Source: Embleya sp045207785
Lineage (GTDB): Bacteria > Actinomycetota > Actinomycetes > Streptomycetales > Streptomycetaceae
Assembly (NCBI RefSeq): GCF_045207785.1
Contig: NZ_CP108776.1
Location: 124,001-188,000 of the forward strand
Direction: 5' to 3'
DNA length: 64,000 bases
Of the stretch, positions 41,410 through 49,503 are shown piece after piece (position 1 is the stretch's first letter; each line of letters opens with the position of its first letter). Made by a program: the position numbers and the translations under genes. The notes under the pieces are model-generated. The model worked only from the letters and a program-made list of their open reading frames with translations, ran no database searches and had not been told where the DNA came from.

Positions 41410-41968
41410 CCTGAGACCGGGATGGCCGGCGCGGCCGTGAGGTAGCGGGTGAGCATGGCCACGAGCTCGTTCACCACGCCGGGCACCCCGTACCGTCCGG
41501 CTGCCGCGAAGGCGTCTGCGGCAGCTGCGAACTCACCGTCGTCGACGGGGAACCCGAGCACCGAGACGACATCGGCGCCCCGGCGGGCCGCATGTACGCC
41601 TGCGTGTCCCGCGCACTGTCGCCCCGCCTCGTCGTGGACCTGTGACTCAGCGCCGGCGGGCCGCGCTGATGTGACATCACCGCTGTCGCGGCCCGCGCGT
41701 CTTGTGGGTCGGTGTTGCTCGGCACGTCCAGGCGCCCGCAGAGCATTCCGCCTTCCATGGTGAGGACACTGGTGCGCCGGCCCTCCGGCGTCGCCAACAG
41801 GACGATCCCCTTCGGAATGCCCCAGGCGGGGCGCTTCTGCCGAGCGGGCGGCCGGGCCCAACCGGCAGCTCCCACGACCAGGACGCGTCCAAGGACGATG
41901 AAGAGCTGCGCGGATCCAGCGCACTCGCAACCGCCTGAGCCCTCCTCGGATTCAGCGGTCGCGGACAT
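41406..41968 (-). pseudogene. Hypothetical gene, probably frameshifted
   Basis: The first frame (from ATG 41968) gives coding-like QLFIVLGRVLVV and VLTMEGGMLCGRLDVPSNTD PQDARAATAV to about 41650. The second frame gives GADVVSVLGFPVDDGEFAAA, DAFAAAGRYGVPGVVNELVA and MLTRYLTAAPAIPVSG to a stop at 41406 that overlaps the next gene's start. No single frame is convincing across the middle, so an indel near 41600-41650 is likely. The family is not recognised. It is divergent from the HTH fragment at 41998. Confidence 0.4.
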
Positions 41969-41997
41969 CAGGGACAGGGAATCAATAGGGTTCGGGC

Positions 41998-42175
41998 ATG
42001 ACGGAGCACCCCGGTTTCAGTGTGATGCTGGCGTGGTTACTGGACCGCAGAGAGCTCAGCGTGGAGGAGTTGGCCGATCGCGCGAGGTTGACGGCAAACG
42101 AGGTCCGAGCGGTACTCGCGGGGGAAGCCCCCGGCGAGGGGATGCTGCGACGGCACCTTGGCGGTCGCGACGCCC
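41998..42175 (+). pseudogene. N-terminal HTH fragment of an XRE-like protein
   Basis: From ATG 41998 the plus strand encodes a clear helix-turn-helix (FSVMLAWLLDRRELSVEELA, DRARLTANEVRAVLAGEAPG, EGMLRRHLG). After about residue 57 the sequence turns to Pro/Arg-rich, non-family codons. The C-terminal part of the original protein has been replaced or frameshifted, so this is probably nonfunctional, although a tiny HTH protein cannot be excluded. Confidence 0.5.
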
Positions 42176-42517
42176 ACACTCCTGTCGGCGGGGCGGCCTC
42201 GGACACGCTCAGGTCGTGCACATGGGCCTTCACCGACTTGCCCCCAGCTGCGCGGCCTTGCGCACGGCGGCCCTGGCGGCCCGACCCGCAGCACCCGCAT
42301 CGCCCACTCGCGGCCGAGGGTCGCAACGCCTACGACCCAGACTCCCACGGCGGGCACCTCGTGTGGCAGCTGGCCTTCGGGCCAGCTGAGGAAGGGGAAT
42401 GGACCGCTATTCGGCCAAGTATGCGCGCTTCGTAACGCAGAGTTCGTCGCAGGATCCTTCTCTCCTCGCGATAGCGTGGCTCGCCGGCAGCCGCCCAGTG
42501 TGGAGGGAAAAACCGGA

Positions 42518-43138
42518 GTGAGCGAGCAAGCGGTCACCTATGTGCGCCGACTGGGCATCACCGACCACGTCACCCTGCGGGTCTTCCTGGTCTTGGCCAA
42601 GCACACCAGGACCACGCACAGCCCGTCCGGAGCCGAGATTCCCGAAGTCATGGGCACCAACCTCGCCGAGACCGATCTACCTCGCCTCGCAGCCGAGGCC
42701 GGCCTCAACGTCGAGGCGTTCCGTCGGGAACTACGCACCCTCAAACGCCACGTCCCGATGGACATTTTCGAACATGACGACGGGGTCTGGGAGATCGTTT
42801 ATGGCCCCTTGTATACCGACCCTCAGCCGCCGGTGGGTAGACGTGCTGTTGTCACCGATGAGAACGTCGGCGGGCTGTACGTCTTCTCGATGCCGGGCTG
42901 GAACCGCTACAGCACCTGGGGATACGACCGGAACCCCGACTGCCTGTACGCCCAGATCATCCGCAACGAGGATGACCCCGATGCCAGGCCCCGGATCTGG
43001 ATCACCCCGCCCAGGTACTGCCCGAAAACGATCGACGAACTGGCACGGGCGATCGCCGAAGCGATGGTCCCCTACTCTGTGGTGCCGCCGCCCGCCGAAT
43101 TGATCAAGGACTGGTTGACCAAGCCTCGGGTTTCGTGA
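42518..43138 (+). CDS. Hypothetical protein
   Basis: The 206-residue product starts at GTG 42518 (VSEQAVTYVRRLGITDHVTL), preceded by GGAGGG. The N-terminal half looks like a helical, wHTH-like region (RVFLVLAKHTRTTHSPSGAE, DLPRLAAEAGLNVEAFRREL, RTLKRHVPMDIFEHDD). The C-terminal half is beta-rich with many aromatics (WNRYSTWGYDRNPDCLYAQI, RPRIWITPPRYCPKTIDELA, RAIAEAMVPYSVVPPPAELI). I do not recognise a family. The frame extends upstream of 42518 for 120 codons but those are Arg/Pro/Ser-rich and unlikely to be translated. No operon partner; the upstream HTH fragment may once have been linked to it. Confidence 0.6.
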   Translation: MSEQAVTYVRRLGITDHVTLRVFLVLAKHTRTTHSPSGAEIPEVMGTNLAETDLPRLAAEAGLNVEAFRRELRTLKRHVPMDIFEHDDGVWEIVYGPLYTDPQPPVGRRAVVTDENVGGLYVFSMPGWNRYSTWGYDRNPDCLYAQIIRNEDDPDARPRIWITPPRYCPKTIDELARAIAEAMVPYSVVPPPAELIKDWLTKPRVS

Positions 43139-43556
43139 CCACCCAACACACCGCGCCGGCGCGCAGCGGGGTCGGGGCCTGGGGATAGGCTGCGGTTCCG
43201 TCGGTGTCGATGTGCTCTCCAGGGAACGATGTGCTGTTTCGGGACCCCGAGTGCACACGCGACATGCGGGTCGTATCGAAGGCGAAGGTCCGTTTTCTCG
43301 CAATCGACGATGTTGGCAAGCTTCCGAACACATTGCTCTCGACGGACTCTCCCTGCTCAGTCAGGTGGCGGCCGGCCTTCGGGCTGGTCGAGGGTGGCGT
43401 GCGCCCTCGTCTCGCGGCGTGCGTCACGGCTGGCGCCCCCGACGAGGACCTCGCCGTCGTCGTGGAGGCCGCTCATGGACCCTGAACACGCCCGCCGGCA
43501 CGTCGGATCGTTCTCGCCGGTCGGTGGGATCGTCCCGGCCTCCCGCCCGGTCGGAG
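43139..43556. other. Convergent gap without supported genes
   Basis: Between the hypothetical gene (plus) and the DUF6210 gene (minus) several short frames exist, none recognisable. A 20-base stretch at 43374-43392 matches the repeat at 6433-6451. I see no clear terminator. Confidence 0.5.
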
Positions 43557-44009
43557 TCAGTCGGAGTTCTCCCACACGAGCACGCCGGGGCCGTCGGGGG
43601 TGACCACGGGGAGCCACGCCTCGGCAACCTCGTCCAGGCGTGACTCGTCCAGGACCAGTGGCGTCGGGTACAAATCGTCGTGGTGATCGCCGGCGTACAC
43701 GGCGAAGGACGCGACGGCGGTTCGCAGTCGGTCGAGCAGTTCCACCGGCCACGTGAGGCCGCGTGTGCCCCAGCCGTGCAGTTCGCCGACGAAGATCTCC
43801 CTCAGCTCCTCGTCCAGGCCCTCCCCGAGGAGCGGAATCAGGTAACCCTCCTGCTCGTACTGGGCGCAGGAGTAGCCACCGCTCTGGTTCCGGTACACGA
43901 CACCCGTGGGCGCCGCGACGACGACGAACATCCAGCCCCGGTCGGCACCGCAGCCGTCGGGATCGAGCACGACAAGGCGCTTTCCTCCGGTCGCGCGGCC
44001 GTGTTCCAT
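43557..44009 (-). CDS. DUF6210 family protein
   Basis: The 150-residue protein matches the pattern I remember for DUF6210: RLVVLDPDGCGADRGWMFVV, VAAPTGVVYRNQSGGYSCAQ, QEGYLIPLLGEG, then ESRLDEVAEAWLPVVTPDGP GVLVWENSD at the end. Function is unknown; genes of this family are scattered in Streptomyces accessory regions, often near other small proteins resembling immunity factors. ATG 44009 is preceded by GGGAGA at eight bases; longer frames to 44276 lack family sequence. It is monocistronic, convergent with the hypothetical gene at 42518. Confidence 0.75.
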   Translation of the reverse strand: MEHGRATGGKRLVVLDPDGCGADRGWMFVVVAAPTGVVYRNQSGGYSCAQYEQEGYLIPLLGEGLDEELREIFVGELHGWGTRGLTWPVELLDRLRTAVASFAVYAGDHHDDLYPTPLVLDESRLDEVAEAWLPVVTPDGPGVLVWENSD

Positions 44010-44355
44010 GGTCGTCGGTCTCCCCCGGCTGTCGTCGATGCCGTTCGCCGCGGCGGACGAGAGCACCGACGTAGGTATGGATGGGAACGTACAAACCCCC
44101 GCCGAGCGGACTCCCGGGAACATCCAACCGGGGCGGCACTCGCGAGACCACACGTTTTCGACGACAGGGCGGAAGCCCGCGCGGGCCCGGATGCGGGAGC
44201 GGAAGCGAGGACACGCGTCCGCGGACGGATCGGGAGTTCCGTGTCGGACTGCCCGTGACTCCATGACCAACGACACCTGCGATCGCGTTTTCGCCCCGCG
44301 GCCCGGGGGCGGCTCGCCCGCAGACTCACACCTCGAACCGCCCCGCTCGACAAAA

Positions 44356-44375
44356 TAGCACGAACGATCGTGCTA
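44356..44375. promoter_or_regulatory. TetR-type operator-like palindrome
   Basis: TAGCACGA-ACGA-TCGTGCTA is an 8-4-8 perfect inverted repeat located 39 bases upstream of the alpha/beta hydrolase start, where it would overlap the promoter. Its form is typical of TetR-family operators, but no TetR gene is adjacent on either side. Confidence 0.65.
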
Positions 44376-44414
44376 ATCTCTGTACTCCCCGCCACCGACC
44401 GAGGAGTCCTGGGC

Positions 44415-45308
44415 ATGAACCTCATCGAGATCATTGCCGGCACCGCCCTCAACGGCGTCTCCCGCGCCTCCGGGCGGCTCGCGGGTGCCGGCGCCTACAC
44501 CCTGTTCCACATGCCGCTGGCCCGCAGCGGGATGCGCGACTCGGAGCGTGGACTGTTCGCCGCGGCGCGGACCGAACGCATCAAGGTGGGTGGCAAGTCC
44601 GCGGTGACCTACCGTTGGGGCGGCGGCGAACGGCCCGTCGTGCTGGTGCACGGCTGGCAGTCACGCGCCTCGCGGTTCGCGGACTTCGTGCCCGGACTGA
44701 TCGAGCGAGGCCACAGCGTCATCGCTTTCGACGCACCCGGCCACGGCGACTCCACCGGCCGGAGCACCACGGTCCTGGAGTACCGCGACATCCTGTGTGA
44801 ACTCCAGCACCGGTACGGGGACTTCGACGCCCTGATAGCGCACTCGCTGGGGGTCGTCGGCTCGTTCTTCGCGCTGAGGAGCGGGGTGCGGGCCGAGCGG
44901 ATCGTCGCCCTCAGCGGGGTTTGCGACTACGCCTACCTGGTCGAGGAGTTCTCCTCTGCGCTGAACCTGCGCCCCGCGTTGAAGAGCGCGCTGCTCGATC
45001 GGATCGGCCAGAACCTGTTCCCCGGGATGCCGGTCGACCGGGTGCCGTTCTCCGCCGTGCACACGACCGAGGACATCACGGCGCCGATCCTGGTACTCCA
45101 CGACGAGGACGACAGCCGGATCAAGGTGACGCAGGGACGTCGGCTCGCCGACGCCTTCGGCGACCGGGCCCGCCTGGTCACCACGCGCGGCCTGGGGCAC
45201 CGGCGCATTCTCGGCGACCCCGAAATCATCCGCGCGGTCGTGGAGTTCGTCGAACACGGACCGGTCGGCGCGACGATGCCGCAGTCCGCCGGGCACCCGG
45301 TGGCCTGA
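44415..45308 (+). CDS. Alpha/beta hydrolase
   Basis: The 297-residue protein has a short N-terminal helical region (IEIIAGTALNGVSRASGRLA) and an alpha/beta hydrolase core: RPVVLVHGWQSRASRFADFV (oxyanion loop), VIAFDAPGHGDSTGRS, the nucleophile elbow DALIAHSLGVVGSFFALR (Ser about 148), ILVLHDEDDSRIKVTQGRRL (acid) and TTRGLGHRRILGDPE (His). The H-S-L-G elbow lacks the usual first Gly but the triad is complete. The substrate is unknown; esterase or lipid ester cleavage is plausible. ATG 44415 has GAGGAG eight bases upstream. The TetR-like palindrome at 44356-44375 suggests small-molecule-dependent repression. It appears monocistronic, possibly followed by 45598. Confidence 0.85.
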   Translation: MNLIEIIAGTALNGVSRASGRLAGAGAYTLFHMPLARSGMRDSERGLFAAARTERIKVGGKSAVTYRWGGGERPVVLVHGWQSRASRFADFVPGLIERGHSVIAFDAPGHGDSTGRSTTVLEYRDILCELQHRYGDFDALIAHSLGVVGSFFALRSGVRAERIVALSGVCDYAYLVEEFSSALNLRPALKSALLDRIGQNLFPGMPVDRVPFSAVHTTEDITAPILVLHDEDDSRIKVTQGRRLADAFGDRARLVTTRGLGHRRILGDPEIIRAVVEFVEHGPVGATMPQSAGHPVA

Positions 45309-45597
45309 GCTTCCCCGCACGCATCAGGCAGCCCCGGCCCCAGAGCCATGGATCGCCTGGGCAGGCGTGCGCTCCTGGTGCGCAACCGGTGCCGAGACTC
45401 ACCGGCCCCGGGGACGCGCCGCGACCGGACGGTTGAAGGCATGTGCCAGAAGTAACGCCGAAGGAGTGATCACCCTTGCCGGCAGTCCCCGCCGCGACAT
45501 CGACGCAACCATCCGACGCGGCAGAAGCCCCGGTCGACCATCCCCGACCCGCAGACGGCCGAGGCCGGCTCGTCCGGTCTCCCACGGCATCGCGTCC

Positions 45598-46038
45598 ATG
45601 GACACGGTCGTGGGTATGAAGATCGTGAAGACGGGGTGGCGCCCCGGAGCGGCCGCCGGTGGCGCGGTACCCGAAGGCGGACTGCTGGTCAGCGTCACCG
45701 ACTTCACCGCCGCCCGTGCCACCGACCTGCCCGGTATCGCCCGCGCCGGCTTCCGGCTGAGGCGTGCTTGGCCGTCGCTCGACGGCGCCGTCGGAATGTG
45801 GCTCTGGACGATCCCGCATCGTCGTCGCACCGGATCGGTCGCCATCTGGCGCGACACCGCGGCAATGCACGCCTTCGTCGGCCTGCCGGAGCATGTCGCG
45901 ATCATGCGGCATTACCGGGAACGAGGTACGACACGCGCCGGCACCTGGACCGTCAGCCATGTCGACCCGGACCGCATCTGGACCGACGCCGAGGCGGTCT
46001 TGCTTCAGCGGGGCGCGCCGGGACCCGACCGGGACTGA
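45598..46038 (+). CDS. Spheroidene-monooxygenase-like / DUF3291-type ferredoxin-fold protein
   Basis: The 146-residue protein resembles small dimeric alpha-beta-barrel enzymes annotated as DUF3291 or CrtA-like: GGLLVSVTDFTAARATDLPG, LRRAWPSLDGAVGMWLWTIP, GSVAIWRDTAAMHAFVGLPE HVAIMRHYRE. CrtA-type members bind haem and oxidise carotenoids, while the shorter Streptomyces proteins have unknown function. Start choice between ATG 45598 and ATG 45616 is uncertain; neither has a strong ribosome-binding site. It may be co-transcribed with the alpha/beta hydrolase 290 bases upstream, but the gap argues for its own promoter. Confidence 0.6.
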   Translation: MDTVVGMKIVKTGWRPGAAAGGAVPEGGLLVSVTDFTAARATDLPGIARAGFRLRRAWPSLDGAVGMWLWTIPHRRRTGSVAIWRDTAAMHAFVGLPEHVAIMRHYRERGTTRAGTWTVSHVDPDRIWTDAEAVLLQRGAPGPDRD

Positions 46039-46380
46039 CCGCACTGCCGGAAGCAGACGGTCATGGCGCTGCACATCGTCGCCGACACGAGACTCAGGCG
46101 TCGCCCCCGCCTGTCGCGGGCCGCATGTCCCGGCTTCCGGAACCGCGGCGATCACCACGTGACGACATCGCAGCGGCTGGTTCGGCGACCTCGTCCAGTC
46201 GGATCCCCGCGCCGCCGACGTCCCACGCCGAGGGCTCGTACGACTGGCACTGCTCTTCGCCGAACCAGGCCCGCATCCGATCCAGGTGGCCGACGTCCCC
46301 ACGGATCGTGCCGTCCGGTCGCCGGGAGGGCCCACCGGCCCCTGGGTCGAGGCGAGTGCCCCGCCCAGGGAACCGCAGGG
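46039..46380. other. Gap without supported genes
   Basis: A minus-strand stretch (about 46180-46330) reads DVGHLDRMRAWFGEEQCQSY and AWDVGGAGIRLDEVAEPAAA, which is coding-like but has no proper boundaries and is not recognised. It may be a gene fragment. Nothing else is evident. Confidence 0.35.
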
Positions 46381-47217
46381 TCAGGAGAAGTCGGCCGCGT
46401 GGTCCGCTGCCCACTCGGCGAAGCCGCGGGCCGGGCGGCCGGTCAGCTTCTCCACGTCGGGGTGGACCGCGGCGGGCACGCCGACCGACTTGGCCCAGCC
46501 CTCGAACAGGGTGCCGATGATGAAGGGAGGGATGAAGGCACTCATCTGCTCGCGGGCGACCTCGGGGGCCAACTCGTCATAGCGCAGCGGCCGGTCGATC
46601 GCCGCGCCGATCAGCGCGACCTGCTCGGCGGCGGTGAGCGACGCGGGGCCGGAGAGGGTGTACACCTGCCCGGTGTGTCCTTCTTCGGTGAGCGCGACGG
46701 CCGCGACCGCGCCGAGGTCGGCCTCGTGGACGGGGGCGCTGGTCGCTCCGGCGTACGGACCGCGCACCACGTCGCCGGCCTTGGTCTGGCCGGCCCAGGG
46801 CAGCGCGTTGGTGGCCATGTGCGCGGAGCGCAGGAAGGTCCAGGCGAGCGGCGAGTCGCGCAGCGCCCGCTCGATCTCGGCGTGGTATCCGGCGATCGGG
46901 TTGGGCTGCTCGGCCGCGCCGTCCAGCACCGCGTCCGAGGAGAGGAGGACCACCCGGCCAACGCCGGCCTGCTCGGCGGCCCGCACGAAGTCGGGGCCCG
47001 AGCCCGGTACGGCGAACAGGAACACGCCGCGCACCCCGGCGAGGGCGGCCGGGAGCGTCTCGGGCCTGCTCAGGTCGCCCCGGAACACCTGCACGCCGTC
47101 CGGAAGTTCGGCGGTCGCCGGGTCACGGACCAGGGCGCGGACCGACACGCCCAGAGCGAGCAGCTCGCGAACGACGTGGCGGCCGACGTTCCCGGTGGCT
47201 CCGGCGACGAGGAACAT
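46381..47217 (-). CDS. NmrA/SDR-type NAD(P)-binding protein
   Basis: The 278-residue protein is an atypical short-chain dehydrogenase of the NmrA/QOR2 type: Rossmann start FLVAGATGNVGRHVVRELLA (GxxGxxG), VSVRALVRDPATAELPDG, VFRGDLSRPETLPAALAGVR, VVLLSSDAVLDGAAEQP, GYHAEIERALRDSPLAWTFL (Y-x-x-x-E rather than catalytic Y-x-x-x-K) and VHEADLGAVAAVALTEEGHT. The missing Lys suggests a redox-sensing or quinone-reducing role rather than classical SDR catalysis. ATG 47217 is preceded by AAGGAGAA, an excellent ribosome-binding site. It is monocistronic. Confidence 0.88.
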   Translation of the reverse strand: MFLVAGATGNVGRHVVRELLALGVSVRALVRDPATAELPDGVQVFRGDLSRPETLPAALAGVRGVFLFAVPGSGPDFVRAAEQAGVGRVVLLSSDAVLDGAAEQPNPIAGYHAEIERALRDSPLAWTFLRSAHMATNALPWAGQTKAGDVVRGPYAGATSAPVHEADLGAVAAVALTEEGHTGQVYTLSGPASLTAAEQVALIGAAIDRPLRYDELAPEVAREQMSAFIPPFIIGTLFEGWAKSVGVPAAVHPDVEKLTGRPARGFAEWAADHAADFS

Positions 47218-47929
47218 GCGTTCTCCTTGACGAGAGGCGGTGGCCGGGGCGGTGCGTGGCAATCACCCCGGTGCGACAAGAAGAAGACTATGGAGCCAAC
47301 AGGAAAGCCTCCTTCCTGATTCGTTTCCCGTATCGGCACCTACTCGGGGAAGGCGCGTCCCGCAGGAGGCCGCAGAGGTGCGGGAGAGACCCGACGCGGC
47401 GGGCACGTGAGACGAGTCGTCGTGGGCGCGGGCCCGAGCGAGGAGTTCGCGGTGAACGGCGGCAACGTTGCCGCACCACAACGCCAACAGGCGACGCACC
47501 CGGTCGCACCGAACGTCGCAACCGCCCGATCACAAGGCCGACACGATGGATCCGGTCTCACGCGGAGGCCGAGCACGCGGCGATCCAAGTCACGTTCGCG
47601 CGCAGGAGGTTGTGGTCCGACAGGCCGTCGACGTCTTCGACCACCACGCCGTCCACATCGCCGCCGGGCACGGCCACGTGATCGATGTGCTGCGACCCGG
47701 CGCTCCGCCCGGCCGGTCGTGTCGGCGGCGCGTCCGGCGGGAGCTCACCGCCACCAGAGCGCGGCGTATCGGAACGCGGCATGGGAGCAGCCGCAGGGCC
47801 TGGTGGAGCGCGGCCGTCGGCGGTTTCGTCACCGCGTGAGACCGCGCCGCCGACGAGGTCGACACCTTCGCCGTGCGCCGTATCACCGGCGTCGCAGAGC
47901 TGACGAAAGACCCTGCCCCAGGACGGCGC
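47218..47929. other. Gene-poor stretch with endonuclease fossil
   Basis: Apart from the fragment at 47558-47700 no coding sequence is recognisable. The part near 47270-47330 is slightly AT-richer and may hold the promoter of the NmrA-like gene. Confidence 0.5.
47558..47700 (-). pseudogene. C-terminal fragment of an endonuclease/exonuclease/phosphatase-family protein
   Basis: The minus strand reads GSQHIDHVAVPGGDVDGVVV, EDVDGLSDHNLLRANVTW and a short tail to a stop at 47558. The I-D-H and S-D-H-N motifs are the last catalytic elements of the EEP (DNase I-like) fold. The remaining 200 residues are absent upstream. Confidence 0.65.
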
Positions 47930-48403
47930 TCAGCCTCCTTCGAGTTCCCGGCGCACGGTAGCGGCGATGCGGGTGAGTGCGACCCCGAGGTGGCGGCGCT
48001 GAGCGGCGCTGAGTGGATCGAACACGAGCCGCTTCACCTGTGCGACGTGTTCCGGTGCGCTCTGGACGAGCTTCTGCCGGCCGGCGTCGGTCAGGGTGGC
48101 GAGGGTGTATCGACCGTCGCCGGGGTCGGGTCGGCGGGCGACCCAGTCGCGGGCTTCGAAGCGGTCCATCGCCTTCGACAGGCGGGGTTGGGTGCTGTCG
48201 CAGACCCGGGCCAGGTCGCTGAGCCGCATCGTGGCCTCGTCCGCCATGGACAGCCGGGCCAGAACCCCGTACTCGAAGTTGGAGATGCCCGCGTCTCGCT
48301 GCAGTTGTCGGTCGAGGGCCGCCGGGAGGGCGATTACGACCGTGAGCAGCGCCTGCCACAGGTCCTGCTGGTCGTCGTCGAGCCAGGGTGACTGGGTGTC
48401 CAT
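47930..48403 (-). CDS. MarR-family transcriptional regulator
   Basis: The 157-residue protein has the full MarR winged helix: QDLWQALLTVVIALPAALDR, ISNFEYGVLARLSMADEATM, RLSDLARVCDSTQPRLSKAM (recognition helix), DRFEARDWVARRPDPGDGRY (wing) and a C-terminal dimer helix (AAQRRHLGVALTRIAATVRR). It probably represses itself and the divergent dioxygenase operon through four ACTTGCC/GGCAAGT palindromes in the 123-base gap, releasing DNA on binding a phenolic or on oxidation. The start ATG 48403 is family-standard; several Met upstream allow a slightly longer form. No Cys in the HTH suggests ligand rather than thiol sensing. Confidence 0.9.
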   Translation of the reverse strand: MDTQSPWLDDDQQDLWQALLTVVIALPAALDRQLQRDAGISNFEYGVLARLSMADEATMRLSDLARVCDSTQPRLSKAMDRFEARDWVARRPDPGDGRYTLATLTDAGRQKLVQSAPEHVAQVKRLVFDPLSAAQRRHLGVALTRIAATVRRELEGG

Positions 48404-48415
48404 GAGCCCCATCAT

Positions 48416-48431
48416 ACTTGCCCGGGAAACT
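48416..48431. promoter_or_regulatory. MarR operator copy 1 (degenerate)
   Basis: ACTTGCCCGGGAAACT shares the left half-site ACTTGCC with the other three copies; the right half is imperfect. Its centre is 22 bases from copy 2, next to the marR start, suiting autorepression. Confidence 0.6.
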
Positions 48432-48437
48432 GACATC

Positions 48438-48453
48438 ACTTGCCTGGGCAACC
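48438..48453. promoter_or_regulatory. MarR operator copy 2
   Basis: ACTTGCCTGGGCAACC has an intact left half and a right half one or two bases off. It forms a pair with copy 1, two helical turns apart. Confidence 0.65.
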
Positions 48454-48472
48454 CTTGAGTAGCTAGCTTTTC

Positions 48473-48488
48473 ACTTGCCTCGGCAAGT
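48473..48488. promoter_or_regulatory. MarR operator copy 3
   Basis: ACTTGCCTCGGCAAGT has perfect 7-base half-sites around TC. Its centre is 22 bases from copy 4, on the dioxygenase side of the gap. Confidence 0.8.
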
Positions 48489-48494
48489 CAAAGT

Positions 48495-48510
48495 ACTTGC
48501 CTAGGCAAGT
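48495..48510. promoter_or_regulatory. MarR operator copy 4 (perfect palindrome)
   Basis: ACTTGCCTAGGCAAGT is a perfect 16-base palindrome ending one base before the ribosome-binding site GAAGGAG of the dioxygenase gene, so bound repressor could block both initiation and early elongation. Confidence 0.82.
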
Positions 48511-48526
48511 GAAGGAGCTGATTTCG

Positions 48527-49423
48527 ATGCCCACCACGAGCAGCCTGGCCTCCCCGAACGGCCCGACTTCCCCCGTCCCGTCGCGCGCACCGGCCGCGGC
48601 ATACGACGACCTCCTTGCCCGGGTCCTGCCACAGGCGCGCGAGCAGCGGGTGTGGAACCCCTCCGACGGGCCCTTGCCCAGCCTCTTCGTCAGCCACGGC
48701 GCCCCGTTCACCCTCGACGATCCGCAGTGGCTCGGCGACCTCTTCGACTGGGCCCGGTCGATACCCAAACCCCGGGCCATCGTCGTCGTCTCGGCCCACT
48801 GGGAACGGGCACCGGTCGCGATATCCCGAGCCGCGGCCGGCACCCCGCTCCACTACGATTTCAGCGGCTTCCACCCCCACTACAAGACCCTTCCCTACGC
48901 GACCCCGGACGCCGGCGACCTGGCTCGGCGACTCACGGGCCTGCTGGGCCGGACGCCGGTGCACGAGTTCGCCGACCGCGGCCTCGACCACGGCGCCTTC
49001 ATCCCGCTCATGGCCATGTATCCCGCGGCCGACGTCCCGGTCGTGCAGCTGTCGATGCCCAGCCTCGACGCCGGCGCTCTGCTCGGGCTCGGGGCACGCC
49101 TGCGGCCGCTGCGCGAGGAAGGCATCCTCGTTCTCGGCTCGGGCTTCATGACGCACAGCTTCGCCGTCTTCCGCCGGCCGGAGCTCGCCGCCGACACCGC
49201 GGCCTTCGACAAATGGGCCGTTGACACCCTCGCCCGGGGCGACGTCGACGCCCTCGCCGACTACCGCAACAAGGCACCCGGCGCCGCGGTCGCCCATCCG
49301 ACGGCCGACCACTTCGTCCCGCTGCTGCTCACCGTCGGCGCCGCCGATGACCCCGGCAGCGCCGTGAGCGCCATCGACCGCATGGTGATGGGCAACTCCA
49401 CCCGGTCGGTACAGCTGACCTGA
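48527..49423 (+). CDS. DODA/LigB-type class III extradiol dioxygenase
   Basis: The 298-residue protein matches the 4,5-DOPA dioxygenase-like class III extradiol family: LPSLFVSHGAPFTLDDPQWL (first metal His), AIVVVSAHWERAPVAISRAA (second His), GLDHGAFIPLMAMYPAADVP (active-site D-H-G), VLGSGFMTHSFAVF (acid-base His) and GAAVAHPTADHFVPLLLTVG. Bacterial homologues cleave catechols such as DOPA or bind zinc with unclear substrates. The N-terminal 40 residues are an extra Ser/Pro-rich region. ATG 48527 has GAAGGAG upstream. It is the first gene of a MarR-controlled pair with the quinone oxidoreductase at 49504, suggesting a response to catechol or quinone stress. Confidence 0.88.
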   Translation: MPTTSSLASPNGPTSPVPSRAPAAAYDDLLARVLPQAREQRVWNPSDGPLPSLFVSHGAPFTLDDPQWLGDLFDWARSIPKPRAIVVVSAHWERAPVAISRAAAGTPLHYDFSGFHPHYKTLPYATPDAGDLARRLTGLLGRTPVHEFADRGLDHGAFIPLMAMYPAADVPVVQLSMPSLDAGALLGLGARLRPLREEGILVLGSGFMTHSFAVFRRPELAADTAAFDKWAVDTLARGDVDALADYRNKAPGAAVAHPTADHFVPLLLTVGAADDPGSAVSAIDRMVMGNSTRSVQLT

Positions 49424-49503
49424 GCGCCTCGACGCGCTTCACCTTCCCGTCCGATCGCCTCGTCCGTTGGCGACGACATCGATACACCCTGGAGGAAAAT
49501 CCC

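Noticed and set aside
41471..41968. Nudix hydrolase, suggested by RPAWGIPKG
   Set aside because: The Nudix box G-x5-E-x7-R-E-U-x-E-E-x-G-U is absent; the resemblance is limited to one short segment.
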